Source of the DNA: Candidatus Gastranaerophilales bacterium
Lineage (GTDB): Bacteria; Cyanobacteriota; Vampirovibrionia; Gastranaerophilales; Gastranaerophilaceae
Reading direction: 5' to 3'
Length of the DNA stretch: 59,712 nucleotides
Assembly (NCBI GenBank): GCA_944324825.1
Contig: CALUXU010000013.1
Span: 1-59,712 of the forward strand
Both the position numbers and the translations under genes were made by a program. This document shows, piece after piece, positions 17,439 through 26,169 of the stretch. A model generated the notes under the pieces. The model did not search any database. It had not been told where the DNA came from and saw only the letters and a program-made list of their open reading frames with translations. Every line of letters starts with the position of its first letter. The first letter of the stretch is position 1.

Positions 17439-18152
17439 TTATTCTCGAATGTTAATACCTTTGTTATACATGTCATCTGCTACCTTCAAAAGACGCATAC
17501 TTGCAATCATTGAAGCGTTAAGTCTTAACATATCGTTTACTTCTGCGTAAATATTAGTGTTTGAATTTTCTGAGAAACATTGTTTGAATCTATCGTGTGA
17601 TAATACAAGTTTTGGCTGTCCTGAGGTTTCTGTTGCAACCATTTTGTTGTTAACGCCTTGTTCCAATTCTTCCGGAGCATCAAAGGTTACAAGAGGAATT
17701 GTTCCTATTTTTTTCGCAGGAGAGCCTGCAAAGTCATAACTCATAACATCTCCGTTAGGTTTTATTTGAAACTTGTAGCTGTTAGGCGGGAATTTGATAC
17801 CGTCACCTACAATCCAGTCATCAAGGGTATACAGATACCCGTCAGCACCTTGTTTGAATGCACCGTCTCTTGTGTATTGAGTTTCTCCGTCAGGTGAGGT
17901 TACAGGAATATATCCCGGACCTTCTATTGCTACATCATAAGGATTGTCAGTGATTCTTAAAGAACCTTGTTTTGAATCCGTTCTGATTGCACCCTCAATG
18001 TATCCGCTTTCTTTAAGCATTTGTTCAAAACGAACGCATTTGTAACCTGCCGTATTATAGTTTGCAAGGTTGTTACCAACGTATGCAAGTCTATCAAACT
18101 GGTTAGTTGCGTTGTTTATACTTCTTCTGATAATTGCTTGTGCATTAAACAT
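17439..18152 (-). CDS. Flagellar hook-basal body protein, FlgF/FlgG family (second copy)
   Basis: This 237-residue protein belongs to the FlgE/F/G family. It has an N-terminal helix with NNLANYNTAGYKCVRFEQM, the central ITDNPYDVAIEGPGYIPVT and TQYTRDGAFKQGADGYL segments typical of rod proteins, and a C-terminal helix ending DMYNKGINIRE. It is a little short for FlgG (about 260), so it may be FlgF or FlgG. It is the second gene of the rod operon, 15 nt after another member of the family. Export is by the flagellar type III route. Confidence 0.88.
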   Translation of the reverse strand: MFNAQAIIRRSINNATNQFDRLAYVGNNLANYNTAGYKCVRFEQMLKESGYIEGAIRTDSKQGSLRITDNPYDVAIEGPGYIPVTSPDGETQYTRDGAFKQGADGYLYTLDDWIVGDGIKFPPNSYKFQIKPNGDVMSYDFAGSPAKKIGTIPLVTFDAPEELEQGVNNKMVATETSGQPKLVLSHDRFKQCFSENSNTNIYAEVNDMLRLNASMIASMRLLKVADDMYNKGINIRE

Positions 18153-18167
18153 AATTACTTATTCTCC

Positions 18168-18866
18168 TTATGATGCAGAACCTAACTGACTTATTGCTTT
18201 TTGCATGTTTGTATTATTCATAATAAACATTTGTCTGTTTGCTTCAAAGTTTCTGATAGTCGGCATAACAGCTAAGAATTCGTTTTGCAATGAAACATTT
18301 GAATACTCGTTGAAACCTTGTTTAACATCAGGATTCATAACCGCCATACCGTTTGCATCTACTATACCCAAAAATGCTACAGGCTCAAGTTTACGTTTTT
18401 CTTTGCTGAAAACACTTACTAAGCCTTTTCTGTTGATTACAACTTCTTTTACATCTTCGGGAACTCTGTGAAGTTTTATCGGAACACCGCTGTCAGAGAG
18501 AACTTTGTTATCCTCCATATTCAAAAGATTACCGTCTTTATCCAGTTTGAATCTTCCGTCACGGGTTAATTGTACTCCGTTAGGGGTTTGGATTTGGAAA
18601 TAACCTTTGTTTGCAAGTGCAATATCAAGCGGCTTTTCTGATGTCATAATACGGCCGACTTTGTCATCTACGTTTCGGGATATTCCGTCAACCCCTAAAT
18701 ATTCAGCGAATGAAGAAACAACGGCATCTTTTCTCTGGTAACCGATTTTATCAAACCCGTTAACGTTCTCGTTTGTAATCCCGAGAAGCTCTGTTGCAAC
18801 GTGCATTGCTCTGATTGAAGATCTGACTCCAAGCTCACAGTACCTGACTCCACCGTTAATCTTCAT
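18168..18866 (-). CDS. Flagellar hook-basal body protein, FlgF/FlgG family (first copy)
   Basis: The 232-residue first gene of the rod operon is recognised by TSEKPLDIALANKGYFQIQT and QLTRDGRFKLDKDGNLLN, core motifs of FlgF/FlgG rod proteins, and by the C-terminal helix (FEANRQMFIMNNTNMQKAI). The N-motif NIAN...GY is altered (NENVNGFDKIGYQ). The assignment between FlgF and FlgG is uncertain. A candidate sigma-28-like promoter and an 11-mer shared with fliE lie upstream. Confidence 0.86.
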   Translation of the reverse strand: MKINGGVRYCELGVRSSIRAMHVATELLGITNENVNGFDKIGYQRKDAVVSSFAEYLGVDGISRNVDDKVGRIMTSEKPLDIALANKGYFQIQTPNGVQLTRDGRFKLDKDGNLLNMEDNKVLSDSGVPIKLHRVPEDVKEVVINRKGLVSVFSKEKRKLEPVAFLGIVDANGMAVMNPDVKQGFNEYSNVSLQNEFLAVMPTIRNFEANRQMFIMNNTNMQKAISQLGSAS

Positions 18867-18886
18867 TTTTCTACCTCTCTAATTCG

Positions 18887-18931
18887 TTAGTTAAACTATT
18901 TTTTATATCGGATTATATTCCCGTTTGATTA
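18887..18931 (-). promoter_or_regulatory. Candidate sigma-28-like promoter and shared 11-mer of the flg rod operon
   Basis: On the minus strand TAAT (18931-18928), 15 nt, then TCCGAT (18912-18907) resembles the flagellar sigma-28 pattern TAAA-N15-GCCGATAA. The fliE operon has exactly the same TAAT-N15-TCCGAT. Nearer the gene, AGTTTAACTAA (18897-18887) ends 21 nt from the ATG and recurs 22 nt from the fliE start. Two matching sites at two flagellar operons make chance less likely. The sigma assignment is inference. Confidence 0.55.
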
Positions 18932-19327
18932 GGTAATGCGGGTTAAAATCCTCTATATGTACTACCCTGTATTTGTTTATAATAATTCTTTTGTATAAGT
19001 CAATATTTTCAATTAGTGAAAAGTGAAGACAAGTTGAAAATGCGGCTAAGTAGCCAAGCAGTTAAGCAGCTAAGTAAAACACCCCAGACAATTCATTATT
19101 GTCGGGCTAAAGCCCGACCTATTTACTATTTACTATTTACTGATTGGCAACCTCACTCTTAATCCCTCTCCTGGCAGGAGAGGGAGATGATAGCTTTTGG
19201 CTAACTATTCACTAAAATCTATTTACAGCTTTACCCATACTTCTAACCAGTAACAATACAATATTTACCTCTATATTTACCTCCCCCCTGATTGACGTAA
19301 ATGTAGTATCAATGCTAATATTGATAT
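18932..19327. repeat. Intergenic region with dispersed repeats
   Basis: No gene is seen. The region holds a GGCTAAGTAGCC/AAGCAGCTAAGT stretch (19030-19075) related to the tail of the GTAAATGTATT repeat family, a perfect 8-bp-arm palindrome (GTCGGGCT, 19101-19118), short ACTATTT repeats, the CTCTCCTG hairpin element (19151-19184) and a TTTACCTCC-type fragment near 19270. The promoter for the downstream TPR-glycosyltransferase pair is presumably here but was not recognised. Confidence 0.65.
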
Positions 19328-20914
19328 ATGGTTAATTTAGGTCTTGAAAAAATAGCTGACGATTATTTTAATGAACGCAACTTGTTTGAAGCAGAGAAGC
19401 TTTATATGCGTGTTTTGGCGCAAGATAAAACAAACAGAAACGCGTTATATAAACTGGCGTACATAAATGTCGGCAAATTAGATTATTCAACAGCCGAAAT
19501 GCTTTTAGACGGGGCATTAAAAATTGGTGCGGATTTAAAAACTCTTATGCTGGCAGCTTATGTCAAAGAAAAAGTTTTTAAACTATACGATGCAATCGTT
19601 ATGTATGAAAAAGCATTGGAATTTGAGCCTTCTGAGGGGCTGTATGTTATAATCGGGAACCTGTATATCCAACTGGAATTATACGATAATGCAATCCATA
19701 TTGCGGAGGAATACGTCCAAAAATTCCCTACAATTATGGCTTACAGACGATTATTTCTGATTTATTTGAACTTGTCTAAAAAACAGCAATTGACAGAGTT
19801 ATGCGAAGAAATAAAACAAAAATTCCCTAATAAAGGGCTAGCTTTTAATCTATTGGGGATGTATAAAGAATTTGTCGACAAAGATTATGATGAAGCGGTT
19901 AAACTTTATGAAAAAGCTGTTAAACTAGGTGTTCCGACAGCATCATTTGATTTGGCGCTCTGCTATAAAAGAATGAAAAAGTATGATGAAGCAGAAAAAA
20001 GCTGCAAGAAAATTTTAGATACTTATCCGAGAAAAAATGATGTTCTAAACCTTTTGAAAGATATTTATCTTAGAGAAAAGAAAATGCGTAAAGGATATAA
20101 GTATTATCTTGAAAGAGATTTAAACAAAGATATTGAATCATTAAAAAATAAATGGGACGGGAAAGAATCTGGAGGTACAGTTCTTGTGATTGCGGATTCT
20201 ATATATCCGGAGGTTTTAAGGAATTTAAGATATTTAAAACCTTTGGAGAATAAGTTTAAAAATGTCATTCTGGCATGCTCGCCTTTTGCGGAATCTTTAT
20301 TTTCGTTTAATAAGATTAAAACCGTTTCCGCATCTGATATTAATACTGTTAAATACGACAAATATACGTTAATATCAGAGCTTCCATATTATTTGAATAA
20401 GACATTTGAACAAATCCCAAAATTCAGTTTAAAATCCGATAGAGTTGATTTAGGTGACGGGTTTAAAATCGGGTTATTATGGAAACCTCAGGGTGACAGC
20501 TTAAAAGCGGTTAACGAACAAACTATTGATACAAAGTATTTTAAGGATTTGTTTGAAATAGAGAATGTTCAATTTTATTCTTTCCAGAAAAACGATATAT
20601 TTAATACCATTGAAACTTACCCTCAAATTAAGGATTTGTCTTTGGAATTAAACACTTTAGAAGATTATGCCAAATATGTTAACAGCATGGATTTAATAAT
20701 TTCTATTGATTCAGAGGTTTTGCATCTTGCAGGGTGTTTAAATATTCCTGCAATGGCGATTTTGCCTTTTGATGCCGAATGGTACTGGTTTGATAACCAG
20801 AACAAAACCGAATGGTACCCTTCAATAGAATTATTCAGACAACATCTCGGAGAAGATTGGACAGGTATAATTAACCAAATAATTGAAAAAGTAAAGGTAA
20901 TGGCGAATAAATAA
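19328..20914 (+). CDS. TPR protein with degenerate glycosyltransferase-like C-terminal domain
   Basis: The protein (528 residues) has about seven TPR units (residues 10-265, such as YDEAVKLYEKAVKLG), then a GT9/heptosyltransferase-like domain (about 280-520). The domain is recognised by FKIGLLWKPQGD, FYSFQKNDIF, and the stretch MDLIISIDSEVLHLAG, followed by WYWFDNQNKTEWYPSIELF, which parallels the SVDTAVAHLAG...DWRW...PWYPS pattern of TPR-linked transferases. The QGLGD nucleotide-site motif present in the downstream paralogue is absent here (ADSIYPEVLRN), so catalysis is doubtful. The stop overlaps the next start (TAATG), giving coupled translation. The pair may glycosylate protein or surface glycans. 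Confidence 0.78.
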   Translation: MVNLGLEKIADDYFNERNLFEAEKLYMRVLAQDKTNRNALYKLAYINVGKLDYSTAEMLLDGALKIGADLKTLMLAAYVKEKVFKLYDAIVMYEKALEFEPSEGLYVIIGNLYIQLELYDNAIHIAEEYVQKFPTIMAYRRLFLIYLNLSKKQQLTELCEEIKQKFPNKGLAFNLLGMYKEFVDKDYDEAVKLYEKAVKLGVPTASFDLALCYKRMKKYDEAEKSCKKILDTYPRKNDVLNLLKDIYLREKKMRKGYKYYLERDLNKDIESLKNKWDGKESGGTVLVIADSIYPEVLRNLRYLKPLENKFKNVILACSPFAESLFSFNKIKTVSASDINTVKYDKYTLISELPYYLNKTFEQIPKFSLKSDRVDLGDGFKIGLLWKPQGDSLKAVNEQTIDTKYFKDLFEIENVQFYSFQKNDIFNTIETYPQIKDLSLELNTLEDYAKYVNSMDLIISIDSEVLHLAGCLNIPAMAILPFDAEWYWFDNQNKTEWYPSIELFRQHLGEDWTGIINQIIEKVKVMANK

Positions 20915-22536
20915 TGTTGGATATAAAAAAATTAAACAAAGCTATTTTATTTGTAAAAAACAAGGATTTTGATTCGGCAGAAAAAATTTATTATGAACTT
21001 TTACGTGACAATCCTAACAATGATACGGTACTGTCCTTCTGGGGATTATTCAATATGAAAAAAGGATTGTTCAACAAGGCGGAAAAAATTCTTGAATCGG
21101 CATATAAACTGAAAAAAGCCCCGTCAACAATCGCCGGTCTTGCTTATACAAAATATAAGATAAAAAAATATGATGATGCGATTATCCTGTATGAAGAATT
21201 ATTCAGATACGACAAAGAGAGCGAAATAATCTATCAAAAAATAATTGAATGCTTCCGCAAATTATACATGTATGATTTCGCAAACGCATACTGCCGGAAA
21301 TATTTGGCATCACATCCTGACAGCCGGCATGCTTTGTCCTTGATTACACAAAGTTATATGGATATAAAGGATTTCAAAAAAGCAGAAGAATATTGTGCAA
21401 GAACGCTTGAATTATATCCTGATAATCCTTCAAGCTGGATAAACGCAGGCTTTTTACAAGAACTTTTTTATAATAATGAAGAAGTTGCGCAGGAATGCTA
21501 TAAAAAAGCGATTGAAAATAAAGATAATCAAGGTTATTATCATTTAGCTGTCAGCCTGCAAAAATCAGGAAAGTATAAAGAGGCAGAGACAAATTATAAG
21601 AAAGCATTGGAATATTATCCTGATGATGCGGATACAAAAGCTTCTCTCGGGGCGCTTTATTGGACTATGAGAGAGTTTGAAAACGGTTATAAATATTTTA
21701 CCGAAGGAATCAGAGAAAAACTTCCGGATTCATTAAAAAAACTAAATCAACCGTCAGACGGTAAAAACCTGCTTGTATACTGCGATCAGGGATTAGGTGA
21801 TAATATCATGTATTCAAGATATTTACCTTATCTAAAAGAAAAATATCCTCAAATGGTTGTATATTCAAGAAAAGGCTTATCACAACTGTTCAAGAGAAGC
21901 TTCCCTAATATAGAATTCCTCGACGAAGGATTAGAAAATCTCTCTTATGACAGTTCTATGTTTTTATCCTACGTTCCGTATTTTTTGAACATGGATTTTA
22001 ACAACATTCCTTCCTCTGACGGGTATTTACGGGCTGACGATACAAAAATTGAAGAATATCACCAAAAATATTTCCAAACAGATAAATTAAAAGTCGGATT
22101 ATGCTGGAAATCAGGTGATATGGCAATACGTGCCGCAATCCACAGAACAATTAATATTGATTATTTAAAACCGTTGTTGGAGATGAAAAACATAGAATTC
22201 TACTCATTCCAAAAGGATGATATCTTCAACTCTTATGAGAAATATCCGCAAATTATTAATTTATCAAAAGAATTTAAAAACTTTGACGATACTGCTGCCG
22301 CAATGAGAAATCTGGATTTGATGATTAGTGTAGATACTTCAAATGCCCATCTTGCCGGTGCTCTCGGTATAAAAACAATATTGCTGCTGCCGTATTGTTC
22401 AGACTGGCGCTGGTTTGATAATATACAAAAAACCGAATGGTACAACTCGGTTGAAATTATAAAACAAGAGGACAGGCATGATTGGTATATTGAAACAGAT
22501 AAATTGTTAAAATATATTAATCAGCTTTTAAAATAA
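20914..22536 (+). CDS. TPR-glycosyltransferase (GT9-like C-terminal domain)
   Basis: A 540-residue paralogue of the preceding gene. TPR repeats cover residues 1-270 (NNEEVAQECYKKAIE, YKEAETNYKKALEYYPDDA). The C-terminal domain has YCDQGLGDNIMYSRYLP (nucleotide-sugar site start), KVGLCWKSGD, FYSFQKDDIF, LDLMISVDTSNAHLAGALG and LPYCSDWRWFDNIQKTEWY. These are all hallmarks of the TPR-linked transferase family distantly related to heptosyltransferases and SPINDLY/OGT-like proteins. Acceptor unknown; closeness to flagellar genes makes flagellar glycosylation one possibility (inference). It is cytosolic, as no signal or membrane helix is seen. Confidence 0.85.
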   Translation: MLDIKKLNKAILFVKNKDFDSAEKIYYELLRDNPNNDTVLSFWGLFNMKKGLFNKAEKILESAYKLKKAPSTIAGLAYTKYKIKKYDDAIILYEELFRYDKESEIIYQKIIECFRKLYMYDFANAYCRKYLASHPDSRHALSLITQSYMDIKDFKKAEEYCARTLELYPDNPSSWINAGFLQELFYNNEEVAQECYKKAIENKDNQGYYHLAVSLQKSGKYKEAETNYKKALEYYPDDADTKASLGALYWTMREFENGYKYFTEGIREKLPDSLKKLNQPSDGKNLLVYCDQGLGDNIMYSRYLPYLKEKYPQMVVYSRKGLSQLFKRSFPNIEFLDEGLENLSYDSSMFLSYVPYFLNMDFNNIPSSDGYLRADDTKIEEYHQKYFQTDKLKVGLCWKSGDMAIRAAIHRTINIDYLKPLLEMKNIEFYSFQKDDIFNSYEKYPQIINLSKEFKNFDDTAAAMRNLDLMISVDTSNAHLAGALGIKTILLLPYCSDWRWFDNIQKTEWYNSVEIIKQEDRHDWYIETDKLLKYINQLLK

Positions 22537-22607
22537 ATCAATTTTTACCGAGATTTTTTCTTTAAATAAATATAGGTTAGGTTATATTTAATTTAAAGGT
22601 GTTTATT

Positions 22608-22988
22608 ATGGGATTCGAAAATTTTTCTTCTTACGGTACATTTAGTCCGATGGCATACGCTGCATATCAACAGTATTTACAAGGTCAAACTCAACAGCAA
22701 CAGGCACAGAATGTATCACCCATTGCGGGCAACGGTTTTTCATTAGTTACTCCTGAAGCACAGCAAGCCCCAACTCAGCAAACAGCAGATATTTTTAACG
22801 GGGGCTTCAATAACTTAGGCATTGGTCAAAATTTATTCCCTCAATATAATAATGATATTTTTGCATCGCAATTGATGCAGACAAGACCCTGGGAGAACTT
22901 TGCAACTCCGGGACAAACTCAAAATGTAGAAAACCCCGGTGTTACCGGACAAAATCAAAATCTTAAAGGAGTAACATTTACAATATAA
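22608..22988 (+). CDS. Hypothetical Gln/Asn-rich protein, 126 residues
   Basis: No known family. The ATG at 22608 is preferred over the upstream GTG because AAAGG lies 8 nt before it. The protein (start MGFENFSSYGTFSPMAYAAY) is low-complexity: Gln and Asn dominate (QGQTQQQQAQN, GQNQNLKG), with scattered Phe and Pro, and no signal or membrane segment. It ends with a short hydrophobic GVTFTI. Such disordered proteins are poorly conserved. It is probably monocistronic and ends at a bidirectional terminator. Confidence 0.65.
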   Translation: MGFENFSSYGTFSPMAYAAYQQYLQGQTQQQQAQNVSPIAGNGFSLVTPEAQQAPTQQTADIFNGGFNNLGIGQNLFPQYNNDIFASQLMQTRPWENFATPGQTQNVENPGVTGQNQNLKGVTFTI

Positions 22989-22990
22989 AA

Positions 22991-23030
22991 CAAAAAAGGG
23001 TGACTGTAAAAGCCACCCTCTTTTTGAAAT
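22991..23030. terminator. Bidirectional terminator between hypothetical gene and rpsI
   Basis: An 8-bp stem with one mismatch (GGGTGACT against AGCCACCC) around a short A-rich loop is flanked by an A run on the left and T5 on the right. It lies just after both converging genes and can end transcription from both. Confidence 0.8.
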
Positions 23031-23044
23031 ATATAATCGGCAGA

Positions 23045-23443
23045 TTAACGTTTTGAGAATTGGAAACGTTTTCTTGCTCTTTTTCTACCGTATTTTTTAC
23101 GTTCTTTAACTCTTGCATCTCTTGTTAATAAGCCTTCTGAACGTAAAACATTTTTGTATTCTTCATTAGATTTAACTAATGCTCTTGCAATACCATGACG
23201 GATTGCACCTGATTGAGATACAACGCCGCCGCCAACAGCTTTAACTTTTACATCGTATTTATCTTGATTATCAGTTAAAACAAGCGGTCTGTATATCATC
23301 ATCTCTACAGCAGGTCTGTTACCGATATAAGCAGCTAAAGTTTTGCCGTTAACAAAAATTCTGCCTTTACCTTTAACAAGTTTAACTATTGCGATAGAGG
23401 TTTTTCTGCGGCCTGTTGCCATAATTTCATTAGATTGTGCCAT
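23045..23443 (-). CDS. rpsI: 30S ribosomal protein S9
   Basis: The 132-residue S9 is recognised by ATGRRKTSIAIVKL at the start, RPLVLTD in the middle, GGGVVSQSGAIRHGIARAL and the canonical C-terminus KKYGRKRARKRFQFSKR, whose basic tail reaches the ribosomal P site. It is the last gene of the long ribosomal operon. Its first base coincides with the last base of rplM, so translation is probably coupled. Confidence 0.98.
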   Translation of the reverse strand: MAQSNEIMATGRRKTSIAIVKLVKGKGRIFVNGKTLAAYIGNRPAVEMMIYRPLVLTDNQDKYDVKVKAVGGGVVSQSGAIRHGIARALVKSNEEYKNVLRSEGLLTRDARVKERKKYGRKRARKRFQFSKR

Positions 23444-23880
23444 TATTTAGCCTCCTTTTCTATCACGATAGGTTTTTGTGCTGCGTGAGGATGTTCTGAA
23501 CCGCAATATACTTTTAATTTAGTGAACTGTTGTGCACCTAAAGTATTATGCTGCAACATACCTTTTACAGCTTTTTCGATTAATTTAGTAGCATCTTTTT
23601 CACGTACTTCTTTTACGCTTGCTGCTTTTAATCCGCCAGGATAACCTGTGTGATGATAATAAATCTTATCAGTTTCTTTATTACCTGAAACAAGAACTTT
23701 TTCCGCATTGATAACGATAACAAAATCACCGGTATCAACGTTAGGAGTGTATTCAGGTTTATTCTTTCCTCTTAAAATATTAGCAATTCTGGTAGCTAAA
23801 CGACCAAGAATTTCTCCTTCAGCATCAATTAGATACCATTTTCTTTCAACTTCTAGAGGTTTTGCTGAATATGTCTTCAT
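23443..23880 (-). CDS. rplM: 50S ribosomal protein L13
   Basis: The 145-residue protein has the standard L13 blocks: [50 protein letters not shown] and the [18 protein letters not shown] region. It is an early assembly protein of the large subunit. It follows truA after 23 nt and precedes rpsI, the usual L13-S9 pair. Confidence 0.98.
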   Translation of the reverse strand: MKTYSAKPLEVERKWYLIDAEGEILGRLATRIANILRGKNKPEYTPNVDTGDFVIVINAEKVLVSGNKETDKIYYHHTGYPGGLKAASVKEVREKDATKLIEKAVKGMLQHNTLGAQQFTKLKVYCGSEHPHAAQKPIVIEKEAK

Positions 23881-23903
23881 GCTTTATTCTCCGTATATTA
23901 ATT

Positions 23904-24677
23904 TCAATAACCTACTTGTATAAGCGTAAGCCCGAATGGACTCACTGTTTTGCCCGCTCTTGAGCGGTCTTTTGATTCCAAAACCTCAAGCATATGCTCA
24001 GGCTTCAGATTGTGTCCTTCTATTTCTAAAAGGGTGCCGACGATTGCTCTTACCATATTATAAAGAAACCTGTTCCCTACAATATCTATAACAATCTTAT
24101 CTCCGCATCGTTTACACTCTGCTTTTGATATAAAACAAATTTTGCTCGGGTTAAGCGTTCCGGAGCTTTTGAAACTTGAAAAATCATGCTCTCCTAATAA
24201 ATAATTCAAAGAATTTTGCATTCTTTCAATATCTATCGGATACTTTACCCTCATTAAATCTCCGTCAAATGCATTTTTACATCTGCGATTAATAAACTCG
24301 TATCTGTAATACCTTGATCTAGCAGACTTTTGAGCGTGAAAAGTATCAGGCACAACCCTCAAATCCGATACTGAAATATCAGGAGGTAAAATTTCATTCA
24401 GACTATAAACAAAGTTTGAAGCAACAATATCCTTGTTTATATCAAAATGAACCACCTGACCGGTTGAATTAACTCCGCTGTCAGTACGTCCGGAAAAAAT
24501 TGTTTTTATCGGCCGTTTATTATCTTCGGGGCAATTATTTGCCCCGTATATCAAAGTGCTAATTGCTTTTTCCAGTTCACCCTGTATTGTCGGCTGTATT
24601 TCTTTACCGGATTTTAATTGAATTTGACTTCCGGCATAGTTTTTACCTATATACTGAACCAGAATTGCGTATCGCAT
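23904..24677 (-). CDS. truA: tRNA pseudouridine(38-40) synthase TruA
   Basis: TruA modifies uridines 38-40 in tRNA anticodon arms. The 257-residue protein has the catalytic-Asp region IFSGRTDSGVNSTGQVVHFD (Asp near 63), the RYYRYEFINR and DFSSFKSSG segments and the FLYNMVRAIVGTLLEIE signature. It lies 3 nt after the rplQ stop in the ribosomal operon, a common position after rplQ. Confidence 0.96.
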   Translation of the reverse strand: MRYAILVQYIGKNYAGSQIQLKSGKEIQPTIQGELEKAISTLIYGANNCPEDNKRPIKTIFSGRTDSGVNSTGQVVHFDINKDIVASNFVYSLNEILPPDISVSDLRVVPDTFHAQKSARSRYYRYEFINRRCKNAFDGDLMRVKYPIDIERMQNSLNYLLGEHDFSSFKSSGTLNPSKICFISKAECKRCGDKIVIDIVGNRFLYNMVRAIVGTLLEIEGHNLKPEHMLEVLESKDRSRAGKTVSPFGLTLIQVGY

Positions 24678-24680
24678 TAA

Positions 24681-25109
24681 TTATACCAATTGAATTAATG
24701 CCATTTCAGTCGCATCACCGCGTCTTGGCGGTAAACGATAGATTCTTGTATATCCGCCTTGACGTTCTGAATACTGTTTAGAAATTATACAGAATAATTT
24801 TCTCAAAACTGTTTGAGGTGCTAATTTCTTGCCTTCTTCCAGCTTGTCAAATACTTCTGCTGTTTCTAAATCCATGTATTTGCCGGTTTCTTTATCATAA
24901 ATAAACTTAGCAGCTTGTCTTCTTGAGTTCAAATCACCTTTTTTTGCTAAAGTGATGATTCCTTCTGCGTATGGTCTTAAAGCTTTTGCTCTAGCCATAG
25001 TAGTTTTTATTTCACCATGAACAAAAAGTTCGGTTGCCAATGAACGTAACAAGGCCTTTCTTTGGTCTTGAGCTTTGCTAAGCGTATGTTTCTTACATTG
25101 GTGTCTCAT
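24681..25109 (-). CDS. rplQ: 50S ribosomal protein L17
   Basis: L17 is recognised by its N-terminus (QCKKHTLSKAQDQRKALLRS), the FVHGEIKTTMARAKALRPYAE segment and the C-terminal GGYTRIYRLPPRRGDATEMALIQLV. At 142 residues it is slightly longer than the 120-130 norm because of a small insert (DKETGKYMDLETAEVFDK). It lies in the alpha operon after rpoA. Confidence 0.97.
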   Translation of the reverse strand: MRHQCKKHTLSKAQDQRKALLRSLATELFVHGEIKTTMARAKALRPYAEGIITLAKKGDLNSRRQAAKFIYDKETGKYMDLETAEVFDKLEEGKKLAPQTVLRKLFCIISKQYSERQGGYTRIYRLPPRRGDATEMALIQLV

Positions 25110-25139
25110 TTTTTTGTTTCCTTATATTTTAATTTACTA

Positions 25140-26144
25140 TTAATTTTCGTCACCGATTATAACACCGTTTTCATCCATTTCAGGGCTTGGTGCTAAATCT
25201 AATCCATGTTCATGCAATCTTTCAATAACTTCATCTGATGATTTTTTACCGAAGTTTTTGATATTCAATAAATCATGTTCGGATTTTTTCAATAATTCAG
25301 CCATTGAATTAATGCTTGCACGTTTTAAGCAGTTATATGCTCTTACGGATAACTCTAATTCTTCAATAGTTATTGAAGGAGTTTCTTCTGCTGCAGGAGC
25401 TTCTTCCTCAACAGCAGCTGTTTCTTCTGAATAAGTTTCAATTATCGGAGCGTTACCTGTAATTGAAGCTATTTGAACGAAATGTTCAATTAAAAGATTT
25501 GCTGCTTGAGATAATGCTGTAGCAACATCAATTGTACCGTTTGACCAGATTTCTAATGTAAGTTTATCGAAATCGATTGATCCGCCGACACGAGTGTTTT
25601 CTACATCATATTTAACACGTTTGATTGGCATAAATGTTGCATCGATAGGTAATACATCGATAGATGTCATTTCGTTTGAAACTCTCGGTACATCATGAGC
25701 AACATATCCTTTACCTGTTTCTACAGTAACATCAGCATGGAAACTGCCGCCATCTGCGATTGTACAGATTAACCAGTCAGGGTTAACAACTTTAACACCA
25801 GCAGGTAATTGGATATCACTTGCAAGAACAGGACCCGGTTTATCAACATCTATTCTTAAATGTTGAGGTTCTTTAGAATCAGTTTTGATTGCTAAACCTT
25901 TTAAGTTTAATAAAACATCAACTACATCTTCTAAAACACCAGGGATTGCAGTGTATTCATGAGTGATACCTTCAATTCTGGCTGCTGTAACAGCTGTTCC
26001 TTCAAGGCTTGAAAGTAATACACGTCTAAGTGAATTACCTATTGTGATACCAAACCCTCTTTCTAATGGTTCGATAACAAATTTACCGTATTGTGAACCG
26101 TCTGAACTAGTTGCAGTGTTTACTGTTTTTATTTTTAATTCCAT
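25140..26144 (-). CDS. rpoA: RNA polymerase alpha subunit
   Basis: The 334-residue protein has both domains. The N-terminal assembly domain (IEPLERGFGITIGNSLRRVLLSSLEG, VLEDVVDVLLNLK) forms the alpha dimer. An acidic linker (EEEAPAAEE) leads to the C-terminal domain (ELELSVRAYNCLKRA, LLNIKNFGKKSSDEVIERL), which contacts UP elements and activators. The start at 26144 (MELKIKTVN) is chosen because AGGAG lies about 12 nt upstream. The frame remains open further upstream, but that would overlap rpsD. Between rpsD and rplQ as in most bacteria. Confidence 0.98.
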   Translation of the reverse strand: MELKIKTVNTATSSDGSQYGKFVIEPLERGFGITIGNSLRRVLLSSLEGTAVTAARIEGITHEYTAIPGVLEDVVDVLLNLKGLAIKTDSKEPQHLRIDVDKPGPVLASDIQLPAGVKVVNPDWLICTIADGGSFHADVTVETGKGYVAHDVPRVSNEMTSIDVLPIDATFMPIKRVKYDVENTRVGGSIDFDKLTLEIWSNGTIDVATALSQAANLLIEHFVQIASITGNAPIIETYSEETAAVEEEAPAAEETPSITIEELELSVRAYNCLKRASINSMAELLKKSEHDLLNIKNFGKKSSDEVIERLHEHGLDLAPSPEMDENGVIIGDEN

Positions 26145-26169
26145 GTTTAAATTTCTCCTATCAATTCTA

